Below are positions 1 to 10,192 of a stretch of DNA of 64,000 bases, piece by piece. The notes under the pieces were generated by a model. The model made no database searches. It was not told the DNA's origin and saw only the letters and a list, made by a program, of their open reading frames with translations. A program made the position numbers and the translations under genes. Position 1 is the first letter of the stretch, and each line of letters opens with the position of its first letter. The stretch is from Duganella sp. SG902 (lineage in GTDB: Bacteria; Pseudomonadota; Gammaproteobacteria; Burkholderiales; Burkholderiaceae_D): contig NZ_JABMJK010000003.1 of the NCBI RefSeq assembly GCF_013376005.1, positions 372,001 through 436,000 on the forward strand, written 5' to 3'.

Positions 1-463
1 CCGCCAGCTGCTTGAGCTGCGCCGCGTCCGTGATCCGCGCGAAGTCCGTGACCTCGCTCCTGCGCACCAGCAGCGTGCGGTAGCCAAGCAATCCCGCCAT
101 GACCGGGGTGTCGACCATGAAGTTGCGCTCCTGCGGAACGCCTTCGTCCATGTCGCGCCATGGACCGACATAGACATTCAAGCGCTGGCCGGTATGGATT
201 TCGCGCCGCACGCGCGAGGTGCTCATGTTGTCCAGCAGCCGGGCGATCGTGTACGGCCCGTAACTGGCCGCCGTTTTGTCGAGCGCGAGCTTGAGCGCGG
301 CGATCAGGTAGTCGTCACGCTTGGGGGTGCGGCCCGAATCCCAATAGCGGTAGGCCATGGCCTCGTCCGCCGCGTGCGTATCCGATACGCCCAGTGCCAG
401 GGACGCGAGCGCCAGCAGTGCGGCGCGGCGTGATGGATGGGTCAGCTTGACAGGAGGCTGCAT
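1..463 (-). CDS. Periplasmic substrate-binding-like protein, paralogue B (3' end outside window)
   Basis: Reading down from an ATG at 463, the first 154 residues are present and the C-terminus lies beyond position 1. An N-terminal signal peptide (RRAALLALASLALG, ending near THAAD) suggests export. The mature start (MAYRYWDSGRTPKRDDY, then YGPYTIARLLDNMSTSRVRR) aligns residue by residue with the neighbouring gene at 509-1414, so the two are tandem paralogues. The family resembles type 2 periplasmic binding proteins (SBP_bac_3-like), but no transporter permease or ATPase is adjacent, so transport is not implied. The stretch GCATAGACTG just before the start recurs before the neighbour's start, which suggests the duplicated unit included the leader. 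It probably belongs to the same transcript as msrPQ. The ligand is unknown. Confidence 0.75.
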   Translation of the reverse strand, partial: MQPPVKLTHPSRRAALLALASLALGVSDTHAADEAMAYRYWDSGRTPKRDDYLIAALKLALDKTAASYGPYTIARLLDNMSTSRVRREIHTGQRLNVYVGPWRDMDEGVPQERNFMVDTPVMAGLLGYRTLLVRRSEVTDFARITDAAQLKQLA

Positions 464-508
464 GAGGCCAGTCTATGCCAAGTAGCTCCGCGCGGCAAGC
501 GTGTGGCG

Positions 509-1414
509 TCAGGGTTTGACCAACGCGGGCGGTTCCGCCGCGTACGCTTTCGGCAGCGTGGGGTTGGCCAGCACGAAGCAGCGCGCTGTGCCGGATTTGA
601 GTTGTTTGATCTCTTTCTGGAAGTGGCGCCCGGTCAGTTCGTCCAACGAGCCGTCGCGCCTGGCCATCGCCAGTCCTTTTTCCAGCCGCTCGGCCAGCCT
701 CGGTTCGCTGGCGCTGACGTAGAACATGGTCGGCAGCGGGTAGAACAGCACCAGGTCCGGCACCAGCGCCAGCTCGCCGGCAAACGGCGCGTCGGGCGCC
801 AGCAGCGAGGCCGCCTCGGTGACGCTGAACGCCAGGTAATCAAACCGCTTGTTGACCAGCATTTCCACCAGCGTCGCCACGTTGCCGCTGTCCTCGACCT
901 TGTAGCCGTTGTGGCGCAGCACCGTCGCGTCCACCCAGCCCCGCCCCATGCCCGCCGCCAGCGGCATGAGTTGCGCCGGCTCGTGGATGGCCTTGAATTT
1001 GGCCAGGTCCTGCTTGCGCACGATGAGCGCGCGGTAGCCCAGCAGCCCCGACATGATGGGTGTGCTGATCAGGTAGTTGCGTTCCATCGGGTCGCCGGCC
1101 GCCACGTCGCGCCACGGCCCGGCATGGACGTTCAGGTGCTGGCCGGTGTACACCTCGCGCCGCACGCGCAGGGTGCTCAGCGTATCCAGCACGCGGGTGG
1201 CGGAGTACGGGCCGTAGGCCGGCCTGGTTTTTTCCAGCGCCAGGGTCAGCGCGGCGAACTGGTAGTCATCACGCCGCGGTGTGCGGCCCCAGTCCCAGTA
1301 GCGGTAGGCCATGATCTCGCCGGCGGCGCACGCCGTCCATGGCGTCAGCGCCAACGCGGCTAGCGCCAGCAGGGAGCGGCGGCGGGAATGGTTCGGCGGG
1401 ATCGGCAACTGCAT
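509..1414 (-). CDS. Periplasmic substrate-binding-like protein, paralogue A
   Basis: A 301-residue exported protein: a basic N-terminus followed by a hydrophobic segment (LLALAALALTPW, cleavage likely after TACAA) precedes a single domain resembling type 2 periplasmic solute-binding proteins. Visible landmarks are YRYWDWGRTPRRDDYQ near the mature N-terminus, a central LLGYRALIVRKQDL segment, and VEMLVNKRFDYLAFSVTEA near the lobe-two motif typical of the family. The start lies 9 bases downstream of the msrQ stop, so it is probably co-transcribed with msrP-msrQ. The gene at 1-463 is a tandem copy. Such orphan proteins can act as sensors or scavengers. A role linked to methionine sulfoxide repair is only suggested by position. 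Confidence 0.75.
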   Translation of the reverse strand: MQLPIPPNHSRRRSLLALAALALTPWTACAAGEIMAYRYWDWGRTPRRDDYQFAALTLALEKTRPAYGPYSATRVLDTLSTLRVRREVYTGQHLNVHAGPWRDVAAGDPMERNYLISTPIMSGLLGYRALIVRKQDLAKFKAIHEPAQLMPLAAGMGRGWVDATVLRHNGYKVEDSGNVATLVEMLVNKRFDYLAFSVTEAASLLAPDAPFAGELALVPDLVLFYPLPTMFYVSASEPRLAERLEKGLAMARRDGSLDELTGRHFQKEIKQLKSGTARCFVLANPTLPKAYAAEPPALVKP

Positions 1415-1423
1415 GCATGCAGT

Positions 1424-2032
1424 CTATGCGATGTTGCGCCGCGTTGTCACCCACCAATAGAGGCGCGCCAGCAACAACGCGCCCAGCAGCACGCCGAAGA
1501 TGATGGGCTGGGTGAAGTTGTGCTTGCCCGCCTTCATCCACCAGAAATGCAGGATGGCCAGCGGCGCGATCACGTACACCAGACGGTGCAGCCACTGCCA
1601 GCGCTTGCCGCCCAGGCGCTTGATCATGCCGTTGGTGCTGGTCACGGCCAACGGGATCAGCAGCACGAAGGCGATGAAGCCGACCGTGATGAAGGGCCGC
1701 TTGAGCACGTCCTTCCACATCTCCCGCACGTCAAAGAAGTGATCGAACCACAGGAAGGTCATGAAGTGCAGGAAGCCGTAGAAGAACACGTACAGGCCCA
1801 GCATGCGGCGCAGTTTGATCAGCCAGTTGGCGCCGCTCAGCTTGCGCAGCGGCGTCACCGCCAGCGCCATGCACAGGAAGTACAAGGTCCAGTCGCCGGT
1901 GCCGCGCGTGATGAATTCCAGCGGATCGACCAGTTGCCCGGTCACCGTCAGGTACACCATGCGCGCCAGGGGCAGCAGCGCCAGCACAAACACCGCGCCC
2001 TTGAGCCAGCTGATTTGCTTCGTGGTCGGCAT
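1424..2032 (-). CDS. msrQ: Protein-methionine-sulfoxide reductase, heme-binding membrane subunit MsrQ
   Basis: MsrQ (YedZ) is the inner-membrane b-heme subunit that passes electrons from the quinone pool or a flavin reductase to periplasmic MsrP, which repairs oxidised methionines in envelope proteins. The 202-residue product has about six hydrophobic helices, and the histidines expected for heme ligation are visible in FYGFLHFMTF, QWLHRLVYV and LAILHFWW. Length matches the family (about 200). Its ATG overlaps the msrP stop by one base (TGATG), the usual translationally coupled msrPQ pair. The two periplasmic binding-like genes downstream are probably in the same transcript. Confidence 0.93.
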   Translation of the reverse strand: MPTTKQISWLKGAVFVLALLPLARMVYLTVTGQLVDPLEFITRGTGDWTLYFLCMALAVTPLRKLSGANWLIKLRRMLGLYVFFYGFLHFMTFLWFDHFFDVREMWKDVLKRPFITVGFIAFVLLIPLAVTSTNGMIKRLGGKRWQWLHRLVYVIAPLAILHFWWMKAGKHNFTQPIIFGVLLGALLLARLYWWVTTRRNIA

Positions 2033-3006
2033 CAGTAGAACTTCTTCAGGTCCATGCCGGTGTACAGCGAGGCCACGTCGTTATAGCCGTTGAACATCAG
2101 GGTCTTGCGCTTGCGGGCCAGGAAGCCGTCCTCGCCAATGCGGCGCTCGGAGGCTTGCGACCAGCGCGGGTGGTCGACGTCCGGATTCACGTTGGAGTAA
2201 AAACCGTATTCGTTCGGCGCCGACAGGTTCCACGAGGTGCGCGGCTGATCCTTCACAAAGCGGATCTTGACGATGGACTTGGCCGACTTGAAGCCGTACT
2301 TCCACGGCAGCACCATGCGCACCGGCGCGCCGTTCTGGTTCGGCAGCACTTCGCCGTACATGCCAAAGGTTAGCAGCGCCAGCGGGTGGTTGGCCTCGTC
2401 GATGCGCAAGCCTTCGGTGTACGGCCATTGCAGCACGCGGCTGCCCACGCCCGGCATCTGCTTCTTGTCGGCCAGCGTGGTGAATTCCACGTACTTGGCG
2501 TTGCCGGTCGGCTCGACCTTCTTGATGATCTCGGAGAACGAGTAGCCGATCCACGGGATCACCATCGACCAGCCTTCCACGCAGCGCAGGCGGTAGACGC
2601 GCTCTTCCAGCGGCGCCAGCTTCAGCAGCGCGTCGATGTCGAGCGTGACCGGCTTCTTCACCTCGCCCTCGATGGTGACGGTCCACGGCCGGGTTTTCAG
2701 CGTGCCGGCGTACATCGCCGGCTCGCTCTTGTCGGTACCGAATTCGTAATAGTTGTTGTAGGTGGTGGCGTCCTTGAACGCGGTCTGCTTGTCCAGCGCC
2801 GAATAGGCCGGATTGAGCTTGGCCGGCAGCTTGGTGCCGGTCTGGGCGAACGCTTCGCGGTTGGCCATCTCCAGCAGCGCCGCGCTGCCGACGGCACCCA
2901 TGGCGATCTGCTTCATGAACGCGCGGCGCGATTCGTACAGTTCGCGCGGCGTGATTTCCGAGGAATACGGCAGGTCGATGCCGTTGGGACTGCGCTTGAT
3001 CAGCAT
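2032..3006 (-). CDS. msrP: Protein-methionine-sulfoxide reductase catalytic subunit MsrP
   Basis: MsrP (YedY) is a periplasmic molybdopterin enzyme reducing methionine sulfoxide in proteins. The 324-residue precursor has a twin-arginine motif ([11 protein letters not shown], arginines 27-28) and a hydrophobic h-region, so it is exported folded by Tat. The molybdenum-ligating cysteine is in [15 protein letters not shown], near residue 140, followed by the family segment [20 protein letters not shown] and the C-terminal [11 protein letters not shown]. Length is typical. It heads the msrPQ pair. Upstream (3007-3077) is a short AT-rich spacer separating it from ccsB. No regulator of the MsrRS type is adjacent. 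Confidence 0.95.
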   Translation of the reverse strand: MLIKRSPNGIDLPYSSEITPRELYESRRAFMKQIAMGAVGSAALLEMANREAFAQTGTKLPAKLNPAYSALDKQTAFKDATTYNNYYEFGTDKSEPAMYAGTLKTRPWTVTIEGEVKKPVTLDIDALLKLAPLEERVYRLRCVEGWSMVIPWIGYSFSEIIKKVEPTGNAKYVEFTTLADKKQMPGVGSRVLQWPYTEGLRIDEANHPLALLTFGMYGEVLPNQNGAPVRMVLPWKYGFKSAKSIVKIRFVKDQPRTSWNLSAPNEYGFYSNVNPDVDHPRWSQASERRIGEDGFLARKRKTLMFNGYNDVASLYTGMDLKKFY

Positions 3007-3077
3007 GTCGGCTCCAGAAGATTGGTCTAGGGCTAAACCTTACACCGAATCTTCCGAAACAAATATTAAACTTAAGT

Positions 3078-4235
3078 TTACAACTTGCCGTAGGAGTGCA
3101 AACCGGACAGGAACATGTTGACGCCAAGGAAAGCAAAAGTCGTCACCAGCAGGCCCACCAGCGCCCACCACGCCGCCGGACGGCCGCGCAGGCCGTTCAT
3201 CAGGCGCATGTGCAGCCAGGCCGCATAGTTGAGCCAAACGATCAGCGCCCAGGTTTCCTTCGGGTCCCACGACCAGTAACCGCCCCACGCCTCGGCCGCC
3301 CACAGCGCGCCCAGGATGGTGGCGATGGTGAAGAAGGCGAAACCGGCCGAGATGGCCTTGTACATCACGTCATCCAGCACCTCTTCCGACGGCAGGCGGT
3401 CCTTCAGGTAGCCCGAGGTTTTCAGCAGATAGGCCGAAGCCACCATGGCCGCCAGGGCGAAGTTGCCGTAGCCGATGAAGTTGGCCGGAACGTGGATCTT
3501 CATCCACCAGCTTTGCAGCGCCGGCAGCAGCGGCTGGATGTCGGCGGCGTTGCGCGAGGTGGTGTACCACATCAGGAAACCGATCGCGGCCGAGATCACC
3601 AGCAGCACGAACGGTCCCATCTGGCGGGTGCCATAGCGCTGCTCGAAGTACAGGTAGAACATGGCGGTGATCAGCGAGAACAGGATGAACACCTCGTACA
3701 GGTTGGACACCGGGATGTGGCCGACGTCGGCACCGATCAGGTAGGACTCGAACCAGCGCACCATCATGGCGGTCCAGCCCAGCACCACGGCGGCCCAGCA
3801 CAGCTTGGAGCCGATGCTGGAGGCCGACGCCGAGCGGCCGGCGAAGCCGATCCAGTAGAACACGGTGGAGATGGTGAACATCACGCTCATCCACAGCACC
3901 GCCGACTGGCTGGACAACATCATGCGCAGCCAGAATTTCTTGCTGCCGTTGTCAAGTTGGCCGGCGTACATGAAGATGGCCCACAGCGACAGCAGCGCCA
4001 CCAGCGGCATCAGCCAGCGCACCGGCTTCCAGTGCCAGCCAAGCGCGGCGAAGGTCGGCACGGTGGCAACCAGGATGGCCTGCTCGTAGACGTCCATGAA
4101 GTGGCCGTAACGGTTCAGCGCGAACACGGCGCCGGCCAGCAGCGCCAGCGCGAACAGCCAGTCGATCACGGTCAGGCGCTTGAAGTAGCCGGGCGCCTGT
4201 TGATAGGTTTGCTGGGATTGGGTCAGTTCCATCAT
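3078..4235 (-). CDS. ccsB: System II cytochrome c biogenesis protein CcsB (CcsA/ResC family)
   Basis: This is the heme-handling half of the ResB-CcsA cytochrome c synthetase, which attaches heme to CxxCH apocytochromes on the periplasmic face. The 385-residue protein has about eight transmembrane helices and carries the tryptophan-rich WWD-type heme motif as AWGGYWSWDPKETW near residue 310, with conserved histidines in HVPANFIGYG and AAWLHMRLMNG. It lies 9 bases downstream of resB, so the two form an operon. Cytochrome c4 just upstream on the same strand is a likely client. Naming varies (CcsA, CcsB, ResC); in betaproteobacteria this partner is usually called CcsB. Confidence 0.93.
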   Translation of the reverse strand: MMELTQSQQTYQQAPGYFKRLTVIDWLFALALLAGAVFALNRYGHFMDVYEQAILVATVPTFAALGWHWKPVRWLMPLVALLSLWAIFMYAGQLDNGSKKFWLRMMLSSQSAVLWMSVMFTISTVFYWIGFAGRSASASSIGSKLCWAAVVLGWTAMMVRWFESYLIGADVGHIPVSNLYEVFILFSLITAMFYLYFEQRYGTRQMGPFVLLVISAAIGFLMWYTTSRNAADIQPLLPALQSWWMKIHVPANFIGYGNFALAAMVASAYLLKTSGYLKDRLPSEEVLDDVMYKAISAGFAFFTIATILGALWAAEAWGGYWSWDPKETWALIVWLNYAAWLHMRLMNGLRGRPAAWWALVGLLVTTFAFLGVNMFLSGLHSYGKL

Positions 4236-4244
4236 CTCTCCTGC

Positions 4245-6323
4245 TTAAGCCGATTGTGGCAGCTTTTCTTTCAGTATTGCGAATTCGCGTTCAAAGTCCA
4301 GCGTTTTGCGCTGGGTGCTCATGGCCATCAATGCTTCCGCGCCGGCGGCATCGTCCTTGATCCAGATCCACAGGCGGCGCTCGCGGATGTAGAACATGGC
4401 AAACACGCCCAGCACCAGGAACAGGCAGCCAAGATACACCACATTCTTGCCCGGCGAGCGCGTGACCTGGAATACCGAGGCTTGCACGTGGGTGAAATCA
4501 TCCAGCTGCAGGTAGACCGGGGCGCCATAGAAGAAGGCGTCCGACAGCGCGTTGGTGGCCAGTTGCAGGAAGCGGGCGTGGGTCTCGTCCTCGCTGACCG
4601 GTTCCAGGCCGTCCTTGGCGCGGGCCACCTGCCACAGATCCCACAGGCTGCCGTTGAGGATTTTCATGACCACGTCGGCGGCTTTCTCCTGTTCGGCGGC
4701 GGGGATTTTTTCCAGGAATTGCGACATGGCCATGAAGCCGCCCACCTTGCCATCGCCCGCGAAAATGCCCAGGCTCTTGTCGGCGGAAGCCAGCAATTGG
4801 GCGCGCAGGGCGTCGCCGCTGGGCGATTTCGGCGTGGCGCGGTCGGCGTAGCGCTTGGCGGCGGCGGCGCGCAGTTGGGGATCTTGCAGCGCGGCGCGCA
4901 GGCGCATCCATTCGGTCACGCTGTGGCCATCGTCGGCCGGGATGCGCAGGTAGCTGAAATTGTCCGACGGATTGGCGCGCATGCCGGCCAGGAACACGGT
5001 GGCGCCGTCCACCGTGACGGGCTGCATGTAGTTCTGGAATTCGCGCGCCTGGCCGGTCTTGTCGCGCAGCTTGTAGCTGACGCTGGGACCGACGTTTTTC
5101 AGATTCTTGTTGTTGGCGTTCTTGCCGGCCGAGCCCATGTGCTCGCCCAGTTCTTCCTGCAGGCTCTTGCCCTTTTTCACCGCGCGCGGATCGTCGGTCG
5201 GGCCGACGTTTTCCACGTTGAACGGACGGAAGCCCGACCATTCAACGGTGTAGGCATCGCCCAGCGGCGTGCTGGCGCCGACTTCGCCGGCGATCTCGAA
5301 ACGCTTGCTGTCGTTGCCGGCCATCGGGAAGCCGGTGAGCTTGAGCTTGCTGCCGCCGTCGTCAAAGCTGGACTGATAGATCGCCACGCCCTTGAAGATC
5401 AGCGGCTTGTTGACCTCGATGGTGGCCTTGACGGTTTCGCCGGTCTGGTTGTCGCGCACCTCCACATCGCTGGCGAACAGCTTGGGCATGCCGGTGCTGT
5501 AGAAATCGATGGTGAATTTCTTCAGGTTGATGGTGAACGGCAGTTCCTGGATCAGCACGCCGTCGGGCCGGGTCAGGGTGGCGGTGTTGCTGGTCTGGCC
5601 TTCCGGGATGAAGGTATTGCCGCGGAAAGTGGGATTGCTGGTGCCGAGGCGGTGCTGCGGCGGAATCTGCGAGATCAGGCCGCTGCCGGTGAACGGCGTC
5701 TTGCCGAGGAACCACTCCTGCAGGCGGATCGGCACGTCCGAATCCAGCACGCCGCCCAGGCAGATCACCACGATGGCCGAGTGCGCGAAGATGTAGCCGA
5801 ACTTGTTCGCGGCGCCCTGCTTGGCCGCCACCAACGTGCCGTTGTCCTTTTCGACCAGTTTGACCTTGTAGCCGGCGTCCGCCAGCCGGGCAGCGCTCTG
5901 CTGCGCCAGCGCGGCGCGCGCCAGCGGCGAGCGCCACTGCATCTTGTGGTGGAAGTTGAGCAGCGAATTCTCGCGCACGTTCTCGCGCCAGCTGCGCATA
6001 TCCTTCAGCATCTTGGGCGCATTGCGCACGATGCACAACGTGGTGGAAATCACCAGCACCGCCATCAGCAGCAGGAACCACCAGGCCGAGTACACGGTGT
6101 ACAGCCCGATCTTGCGGAACACTTCGTACCAGAAGGGGCCAAATTGATTGATGTAGTTGGAACTGGCCTCGCCCTGCTTCATCACCGTGCCGATCACGGC
6201 GGCAATCGCAATCATCGCCAGCAAGGCGATGGCGAAACGCATGGAGGAAATCAGTTCAACGATTTCACCGACGACGGGGCGGCGGGTTTTCAGCTGGATG
6301 CCGGTGGTGCTGGGACTGCTCAT
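4245..6323 (-). CDS. resB: Cytochrome c biogenesis protein ResB
   Basis: ResB (also called Ccs1) holds reduced apocytochrome and relays it to the CcsA-type partner. The 692-residue protein has an N-terminal cluster of three or four membrane helices (IALLAMIAIAAVIG and WWFLLLMAVLVIST are evident), a very large periplasmic domain, and a final helix (VVYLGCLFLVLGVFAMFYI) before a charged cytoplasmic tail, the layout of ResB proteins. Residues near YINQFGPFWYEVFRKIGLY match the family's first loop. It is co-directional with ccsB, separated by only 9 bases. A terminator after cytochrome c4 (6367-6397) suggests resB-ccsB is transcribed from its own promoter. Confidence 0.92.
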   Translation of the reverse strand: MSSPSTTGIQLKTRRPVVGEIVELISSMRFAIALLAMIAIAAVIGTVMKQGEASSNYINQFGPFWYEVFRKIGLYTVYSAWWFLLLMAVLVISTTLCIVRNAPKMLKDMRSWRENVRENSLLNFHHKMQWRSPLARAALAQQSAARLADAGYKVKLVEKDNGTLVAAKQGAANKFGYIFAHSAIVVICLGGVLDSDVPIRLQEWFLGKTPFTGSGLISQIPPQHRLGTSNPTFRGNTFIPEGQTSNTATLTRPDGVLIQELPFTINLKKFTIDFYSTGMPKLFASDVEVRDNQTGETVKATIEVNKPLIFKGVAIYQSSFDDGGSKLKLTGFPMAGNDSKRFEIAGEVGASTPLGDAYTVEWSGFRPFNVENVGPTDDPRAVKKGKSLQEELGEHMGSAGKNANNKNLKNVGPSVSYKLRDKTGQAREFQNYMQPVTVDGATVFLAGMRANPSDNFSYLRIPADDGHSVTEWMRLRAALQDPQLRAAAAKRYADRATPKSPSGDALRAQLLASADKSLGIFAGDGKVGGFMAMSQFLEKIPAAEQEKAADVVMKILNGSLWDLWQVARAKDGLEPVSEDETHARFLQLATNALSDAFFYGAPVYLQLDDFTHVQASVFQVTRSPGKNVVYLGCLFLVLGVFAMFYIRERRLWIWIKDDAAGAEALMAMSTQRKTLDFEREFAILKEKLPQSA

Positions 6324-6366
6324 GCGTGTTCAGACTCTTTAAAAATGGTAGCCGCAGCATACCAAC

Positions 6367-6397
6367 AAAAAGGGCAGCCTGCTCGCGCCGCCGCCCT
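6367..6397 (-). terminator. Rho-independent terminator after cytochrome c4
   Basis: On the minus strand, AGGGCGGC pairs with GCTGCCCT (one G-U) around an 11-base loop and is followed by TTTTTG. It lies just past the cytochrome c4 stop at 6421, separating that gene from resB. Confidence 0.65.
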
Positions 6398-6420
6398 CTC
6401 TTTTGCATGATGCCGCTACG

Positions 6421-7089
6421 TTATTTCAGGCCTGCCACGTAATCCGCGACCGCCTTCATTTCCTCGTCCGACATGCGCTTGGCGATGGTTGCCATTTCTA
6501 CACTCTTGCGCGTCCCTGCCTTGAACAGGCCCAGCTGCGCAACCGTGTAATCCTGATGCTGGCCGGACAAACGTGGGTACTGCACCGGGATACCGGCGCC
6601 CGAGGCGCCATGGCAGCTGGCACAGGCCGGCACGTTCTTTTCCGCGATGCCGCCGCGGTAGATCTTCTTGCCCAGCTCGATCGTATCCTTGTTCTTGGCC
6701 GCACCCGGCTTGGCCGACTGCGTGACCAGCCAGGCCGCGACGTTGTGCTTTTCCTCATCGGTCAGCATCTTGGCGTAGGTGGTCATGACCGGTTGATTCC
6801 GGTCGGCGGTCGTAAAGTTCACCAGCTGCTTGTAAATATATCCCTCGTGCTGGCCGGCCAGCTTGGGATTGACGGTAATGGTGGAATTCCCACCGGCGCC
6901 GTGGCAGGACACGCAGGCCGGCAAGCCGCGCGCGGCGTCGCCGTCGGTGTACAGGGTGGCGCCTTTAGCTGGATCGATTTTCGGAGCGGCAGGTTGGGCG
7001 GGCTTCTTGTCGTCGGCGGAGGCGGTGGCCGAAACGGCCAGCAAGGCGACGAACAGGGATTTTACAAACGGTGAAAACACACTATTCAT
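6421..7089 (-). CDS. Diheme cytochrome c4
   Basis: A 222-residue periplasmic electron carrier. A signal peptide (LFVALLAVSATASAD) is followed by two homologous cytochrome c domains with covalent heme sites CVSCH (residues 59-63) and CASCH (156-160). Each domain repeats the GxxxxxxxCxxCHG...LAGQH/LSGQH pattern and ends with a DEEKHNVAAWL or DEEMKAVADYV helix, diagnostic of cytochrome c4. It probably passes electrons to terminal oxidases such as cbb3. It is transcribed divergently from engB, a common arrangement in betaproteobacteria (established knowledge), and its own terminator precedes resB. It requires the ResB-CcsB machinery encoded downstream for heme attachment. Confidence 0.93.
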   Translation of the reverse strand: MNSVFSPFVKSLFVALLAVSATASADDKKPAQPAAPKIDPAKGATLYTDGDAARGLPACVSCHGAGGNSTITVNPKLAGQHEGYIYKQLVNFTTADRNQPVMTTYAKMLTDEEKHNVAAWLVTQSAKPGAAKNKDTIELGKKIYRGGIAEKNVPACASCHGASGAGIPVQYPRLSGQHQDYTVAQLGLFKAGTRKSVEMATIAKRMSDEEMKAVADYVAGLK

Positions 7090-7238
7090 TAAAGCACCCT
7101 AGTAGGAGTCTAAAAAGTTATGCACCAAAGTGGTCCCTCCGCAGCACCAAACCGTGCGTAGAAGCACTTGGTAACCACTCATTGTACAATAGCTTAAAAA
7201 AATACCTGCTTTAAACTGTTGCTTTTTCCCCAATCCCC

Positions 7239-8919
<1,681 letters not shown>

Positions 8920-8920
8920 C

Positions 8921-9008
8921 CGTCATGCCGGCGAAGGCCGGCATCCATGGAACGCCCGCGTTAACACGGCGCTTGCGTTCTATGGGTTCCGGCGTCCGCC
9001 GGAACGAC
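8921..9008. repeat. REP-like palindromic intergenic element, copy A
   Basis: Two hairpins back to back: TGCCGGC-GAAG-GCCGGCA (from 8925) and TTCCGGC-GTCC-GCCGGAA (from 8987), joined by imperfectly complementary CATGGAACGC and GCGTTCTATG. The first arm shares the form CGTCrTsCCGGCG...CGCCGG with the elements at 25051 and 26206. It starts two bases after the hemB stop. Confidence 0.7.
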
Positions 9009-9031
9009 TCTAGAAAAATCCGCGTCAAAAT

Positions 9032-9118
9032 TCGGGGTCAGCTCTGACATTCGGACATTGCGGAACTTTTTAGATAAGTAAAAGTTCCCCGATGTCCGAA
9101 TGTCAGAGCTGACCCCGA
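9032..9118. repeat. 87-bp near-perfect inverted repeat (MITE- or REPIN-like)
   Basis: A 27-base outer arm at 9032-9058, containing GGGGTCAGCTCTGACATTCG, is perfectly complementary to 9092-9118. An inner GGAACTTTT (9062-9070) pairs with AAAAGTTCC (9080-9088) around a 9-base loop. It has no coding capacity. It could form a long hairpin that ends hemB transcription, but its perfection suggests a mobilised element. Confidence 0.75.
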
Positions 9119-9132
9119 CTCTGGCCCCGTTT

Positions 9133-10068
9133 TTAGCGCGAGGCGCCTCGGGTGTATTCAGGGAACATTTCTTTCAGCAGGAAGGCCATCAGTTCTTTTT
9201 CGTCTTCCTTGCGCGCGCTCAGGGTCACGACCTTGCCCAGACGGCGCGATTCCCATTGGAAGTCGCCCTGCTTTTCCTTGCGGATGATCTTGATCATCTC
9301 TTTCGCCACCGCCGTCTCGATGTCCTGCTCCGCCCCCTGCTCGACGTGGATCTGTTGCAGCCAGTTGCGCTTGAAGTTGGTGTTCCAGCCGCGGAACTTC
9401 ACTTCGGCGCTGTGGTAGCTCTTGTCGACCTGGAACACGCCGCCGGTGTCGTCCTTGTCGGCGCCGCTGCTCTGGCCGGCGCCGTTGGCGCGCGCGATGT
9501 TGGCCTTGGCGATGCGGTTGGCGCGCTCGGCGTCGCTTTCCACCGGGGCCGGCGGCGCCGGCTGCGGGTTCTGCGCTTCACGCGCGGCGCGGCGCTTGGC
9601 GATCATCTCCGACATGTCCTGCTCCGGCGGCGGCGTCATCGTGGCCTGCACCGGCGGTACATAGGTCTCCAGCTTCGGCCGCACGGCCGCCGGCGTGTCC
9701 TTGCTCACCACCTGCTTGCGCGGCGGCGGCTTGGCGGCGGTGGCCGGCTGCGGCTTGGGCACCGGCTTGTTTGGAGTCTTTTTCTCAGGCAAGGGAGCGA
9801 TGTAGACCATGTGCCCGCCCTTGGGCGGCGGCGCCTTGGTCGGCTTGGGCGACGGCACCAGCAAGTAGTACAGCACGCCCAGCAAGTGCAGCGCGATCGA
9901 GATGCCAATGCCGATGCGGTTGTTCTTCGATTTGCGTTCCCACGTGGCGTACCCATCCTGCGCCGACGGCAGGCGCTGGCCGCAAGTCTCGCAATACTCG
10001 GAATGCGCGGAGAGGATGTGGGAGTCGTGGTGCAAAATGCAAACCTTGGGGAACGCTGAAGTCGTCAA
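9133..10068 (-). CDS. Uncharacterised single-pass membrane protein, TonB-like layout with N-terminal zinc-ribbon-like cysteines
   Basis: I do not recognise a named family. The 311-residue product appears to start at TTG 10068, as no nearby ATG is in frame. The N-terminus has a histidine- and cysteine-rich stretch (C10, then YCETCGQR with C26 and C29) that could bind metal. One transmembrane helix follows at about 52-72 (GIGISIALHLLGVLYYLLV), then a proline/lysine-rich linker (EKKTPNKPVPKPQP, KPPPRKQ). The C-terminal 90 residues (FRGWNTNFKRNWLQQI ... LMAFLLKEMFPEY) look compact. The order helix, Pro-rich spacer, small C-terminal domain resembles TonB or TolA, but the usual TonB YP motif is absent. 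It lies alone between two intergenic repeats and the FAD-binding gene. Confidence 0.6.
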   Translation of the reverse strand: MTTSAFPKVCILHHDSHILSAHSEYCETCGQRLPSAQDGYATWERKSKNNRIGIGISIALHLLGVLYYLLVPSPKPTKAPPPKGGHMVYIAPLPEKKTPNKPVPKPQPATAAKPPPRKQVVSKDTPAAVRPKLETYVPPVQATMTPPPEQDMSEMIAKRRAAREAQNPQPAPPAPVESDAERANRIAKANIARANGAGQSSGADKDDTGGVFQVDKSYHSAEVKFRGWNTNFKRNWLQQIHVEQGAEQDIETAVAKEMIKIIRKEKQGDFQWESRRLGKVVTLSARKEDEKELMAFLLKEMFPEYTRGASR

Positions 10069-10192
10069 AATGGGGCCATAGTGCCAGAGTCCCGCTCTTT
10101 TGGGAACCGCTCCGATGGCATGATACCAGTATCAGGCTGCCCACTTTACAAGTTCCCTGTCTTGATGGGTGTTACCGTATGTATCAATCGCT

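Noticed and set aside
3096-6410. Long plus-strand open frame opposite ccsB and resB
   Set aside because: Its translation is low-complexity, rich in H, Q, R and G, typical of the antisense of high-GC genes; the minus-strand genes have clear family motifs.
9032-9118. Simple Rho-independent terminator for hemB
   Set aside because: The stem is far longer than usual and lacks a direct U-run; it fits a palindromic mobile element better, though it may also stop transcription.
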